A DNA stretch of 64,000 nucleotides, taken from Crotalaria pallida (Eukaryota; Streptophyta; Magnoliopsida; Fabales; Fabaceae). Position 1 is the stretch's first letter; each line of letters starts with the position of its first letter. The DNA is taken from the NCBI GenBank assembly GCA_037953625.1, contig CM075654.1, positions 51,343,001 through 51,407,000 on the forward strand, written 5' to 3'. Shown one piece after another: positions 61,331 through 64,000 of this stretch. The notes under the pieces were generated by a model. It made no database searches, was not told the origin of the DNA, and saw only the letters and a list, made by a program, of their open reading frames with translations. Position numbers and translations under genes: made by a program.

Positions 61331-61918
61331 TTGACGAAGCTAACTCGGAAGGATCAACCTTTCGTCTGGGACGATAAGAGTGAAAGGAGTTTCCAAGAAT
61401 TAAAGGAAAGATTAACATCATCTCCTGTGTTAATCTTGCCAGATCCCAATAAGAGCTTTGAAGTATTCAGTGATGCGTCTAAGCAAGGACTTGGAAGTGT
61501 TCTAATGCAAGAAAGACGAGTAGTTGCTTACGCTTCACGACAAATAAAGATGCATGAGTTGAATTACCCGACGCATGATCTGGAGCTGGTTGCGATTGTA
61601 TTTGCTCTGAAGATATGGAGACATCACCTCTATGGCACTACCTTTCAAGTATATAGTAACCATAAGAGTCTGAAGTATCTGTTTGATCAAAAAGAACTGA
61701 ACATGAGACAACGGAGATGGATGGAGTTTTTAAAAGACTATGATTTTAAGCTCCATTATCATCCCGTCAAGGCAAATGTGGTGGCAAATGCACTGAGCAG
61801 AAAAGCAATTCATATAAGCCACATGATGATGAAGGAGATTACTCTGATCGAAGAATTCAAAGATTTGAGCTTGACAATGGAAGTCAAACCCTCAAGCATT
61901 AAGATAGGAATGCTGTGA
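61331..61918 (+). pseudogene. RNase H, second chromovirus
   Basis: The domain is recognisable from SDASKQGLGS to VVANALSRK. In related elements the last motif is ADALSR and the middle one SDHKSL; here Asp is Asn in both (NALSR, SNHKSL), so activity is likely lost. It ends in TGA at 61918. Confidence 0.88.
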
Positions 61919-61933
61919 ATCACAAACGAATTC

Positions 61934-63046
61934 ATGAATGAAATTCGTGAATTACAACAAAAGGATGAAGAATTATCTGAAAGAAAAAGATTAACAGCAG
62001 AAGGGAAGGAGATTGACTTTCATATTGGACAGGATGAAATTCTTCGTTTTCGAACAAGAATTTGCATCCCGAAGAATCCAGAATTGAGAAGGTTAATTCT
62101 GGACGAAGCTCATAAAAGCAGAATGAGTATGCATCCGGGATCGACCAAGATGTATCAAGATCTGAAGAAGATATTCTGGTGGTGAGGATTAAAAAGAGAC
62201 GTGGCGGAATATGTGACTTCGTTCCTGGTATGTCAGAAATCTAAAGCGGAGAATCAGAAGCCTGGAGGAAAGCTACAGCCATTAGATATTCCTCAATGGA
62301 AATGGGAGAGCATCTCAATGGATTTCGTATCAGGATTGCCCAAGACAGCCCTGAATCATAACGCAATATGGGTAATAGTAGATCGTTTGACGAAGTCGGC
62401 GCATTTTATTCCGATAAACATGCACTACTCTTTGGAGAAGCTTACTCAATTGTACATCAAAGAAGTTGTTCGATTACATGGTGTGCCTTCGAGTATTGTC
62501 TCGGATCGTGATCCCAGATTTACATCAAGATTCTGGCACAGTTTGCATCAAGATATGGGCACAAGATTGAGGATGAGTTCTGCATATCACCCTCAGACCG
62601 ATGGACAGTCAGAAAGAACCATTCAGTCTCTGGAAGACATTCTGAGGGCTTATGCACTAGAGGAACAAGGGAGATGGGATCAGGTGTTACCTCTTGCAGA
62701 GTTCACTTATAATAATAGCTATCATGCCAGTATAGGAATGGCACCATTTGAAGCCTATATGGAAAAAAATGTCAAACCCCGCTACGATGGTTTTCAAGTG
62801 GGGGAGAATTTAATGGTTGGTCCAGAAATGGTTCATCACACGACTGAGAAGATTAGAATGGTCCAGGAAAAAATGAGGACGACACAAAGTAGGCAGAAGA
62901 GCTATGCAGATATGAGGAGAAGACCATTGGAGTTTTCGGAAGGGGATCATGTGTTTCTTCGGATTGTTCCTATGAAAGGAGTTAGTAGAGCCCTAAAAAC
63001 CCGAAAAACTTTCACCCAAGTTTATTGGTCCTTATCAAATCCTTAA
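61934..63046 (+). pseudogene. Integrase, second chromovirus
   Basis: There are two open pieces, 61934-62185 and 62201-63046, separated by a TGA after FWW. The HHCC finger has lost a Cys (SFLVCQK where CLVCQ is usual). The core keeps Asp (SMDFVSG), Asp (SDRDPRF) and Glu (QSERT). The frame is lost near 63010, before the GPYQI-type motif of the C-terminal region. Confidence 0.88.
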
Positions 63047-63105
63047 ACGGATAGGTTTCGTCTCTTACCAAATAGCATTACCCCCGTCCTTAGCCAATCT
63101 GCACT

Positions 63106-63366
63106 ATGTATTTCATGTGTCTTAACTCAAAGAAATACGTGCATGATCCAACCGTTATTCTTCAGATCAAACCCGACGATTTGAGTCTAAGAGAAAACCT
63201 TACTTTTGAGGCTAGACCTGTTCGCATAGAAGATTGTAGAGTCAAACAGCTAAGAGGAAAGGAAATTCCTTTAGTAAAAGTTATTTGGGAGAACGGGAAC
63301 GTATCGGAAGCGACGTGGGAATTAGAGAGTAAGATGCATCAAGAGTATCCAAGTTTGTTTTTATAA
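63106..63366 (+). pseudogene. Integrase C-terminus and chromodomain, second chromovirus
   Basis: It resumes with FMCLNSKKYVHDP and includes LRENLTFEARPVRI and KVIWENGNVSEATWELESKM, the chromodomain of Tekay-type elements. It ends at TAA about 45 bp before the 3' LTR. Confidence 0.88.
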
Positions 63367-63396
63367 GACAAGAATTTCGGGGATGAAATTCCTTGT

Positions 63397-63410
63397 AAGT
63401 GGGGGAGTAG
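63397..63410 (+). other. Polypurine tract, second chromovirus
   Basis: AAGTGGGGGAGTAG lies directly before TGTAACACCCC. Confidence 0.75.
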
Positions 63411-64000
63411 TGTAACACCCCAAAATTTTAATCCTGGATTAATAAAAGTTAATTATAAATTTTATTTATAAGTAATTATTATAATAATCCCTGATTAAGA
63501 TTAGTTGTTTAGTATGCGAGTAAATGGAAAATAATTCCATAATTATTTTGTATGCAAAAATTAGAATTTTGCATATTAGTCCCTGATGGCGGACCTAGGA
63601 GCAATATTAGAAAGGTTTTGGAGGGAAAGTAGAATAAAATATTTATTTTTCAAAAACTAGTCAAAAGACTCGAGTATTTCTTACAATACTCGAGTATTCT
63701 GGGTAGTGTTGCTCGAGTTAGTGCGTTTGATGAGTCATCAATGCGTTAATTCCCGAGTTCGACACGAAATCACCTCAGGAACACCTAAGGCCCTTCTTGT
63801 CGACTTGCATGCAATCAGGAATCGCTTATTTAAGGCCATCAACACGGAGATTGAATTCTTTGTTGATTCAATTGCATGTTTAGGGTTCCGAACTCGTATG
63901 CCTTAATTCTCCTTCGATTTTGAATGTTGGGCTAAGAGTGATACACCATTACAAAGCTGACATCCTGAGCTTTGTAAAGAAACAAAAATTGTGAGCTGAG
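63411..64000 (+). repeat. 3' LTR of second chromovirus, first 590 bp
   Basis: It matches 55401-55990, with substitutions and small changes near 63488 and 63585. It continues beyond the window. Confidence 0.92.

Larger units (their letters stand above)
55401..64000 (+). mobile_element. Second Tekay-like chromovirus, degenerate, runs off window
   Basis: The 5' LTR is 55401-58880, the primer site 58887-58898, gag-pol remnants 59038-63366, the polypurine tract 63397-63410 and the 3' LTR starts at 63411, with only its first 590 bp in the window. The order gag, protease, RT, RNase H, integrase, chromodomain is retained, but there are many stops and frameshifts. The visible parts of the two LTRs differ at roughly 15-20 sites in 590 bp by eye, so it is older than the 39793 element. 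The left flank is CTAGG; the right duplication lies outside. Confidence 0.9.

Overview
This is plant nuclear DNA. It is AT-rich, with one spliced housekeeping gene of plastid lipid synthesis in a sea of nested LTR retrotransposons, MITEs, a SINE, a LINE tail and Helitron ends. Palindromes of the TAATCGATTA type in several LTR families, and the general repeat content, suggest a legume; I cannot name the species. There are no bacterial-type operons, CRISPR arrays, rRNA genes or functional tRNA genes.

Layout. 1-1135 is the end of a copia-like LTR. 1241-2392 holds three or four MITEs. 2522-13516 is a stack of LTRs (families called C, A inverted, D and A here) with a hAT transposase remnant. 13660-15190 holds a hAT end, an LTR fragment with a TATA box and two tandem arrays. 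16101-16296 is a tRNA-derived SINE with perfect 10-bp target duplications. 16722-22240 (minus) is a complete enoyl-ACP reductase gene: 12 coding exons joining to 391 codons, plus a non-coding first exon. Its leader intron carries a LINE 3' end. 22780-24657 ends in a Helitron terminus and contains two ATG8-like exons. 24674-25186 is a long-TIR foldback MITE. About 25815-35824 (minus) is a degenerate LTR that encodes a protein-like ORF. It is interrupted by a complete non-autonomous LTR element at 29405-35595 with AACTA target duplications. 36420-37904 is a copia-like LTR. 38791-49979 is another, interrupted by a nearly intact Tekay-like chromovirus at 39793-49327 (GGGAG duplications). 49980-55400 is low-repeat DNA of unknown function. 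From 55401 to the window end lies a second, heavily mutated chromovirus with 3.48-kb LTRs.

Only the enoyl-ACP reductase can be called a working host gene. The two chromoviruses show the usual gag-protease-RT-RNase H-integrase-chromodomain order. The first is broken by one frameshift and the second by many lesions.

The most unusual signals are in the LTRs. (1) A 158-162-codon ORF lies at the same place in two diverged LTRs and keeps its amino acids while its codons differ. (2) Each LTR family carries an array of its own roughly 10-bp palindrome (TAATCGATTA, TACTCGAGTA, TAACCGGTTA, TAGTTAACTA, GCGCCCAGGCGC). (3) A hairpin block in the copia-like LTRs shows compensatory stem changes. All comparisons were made by eye.
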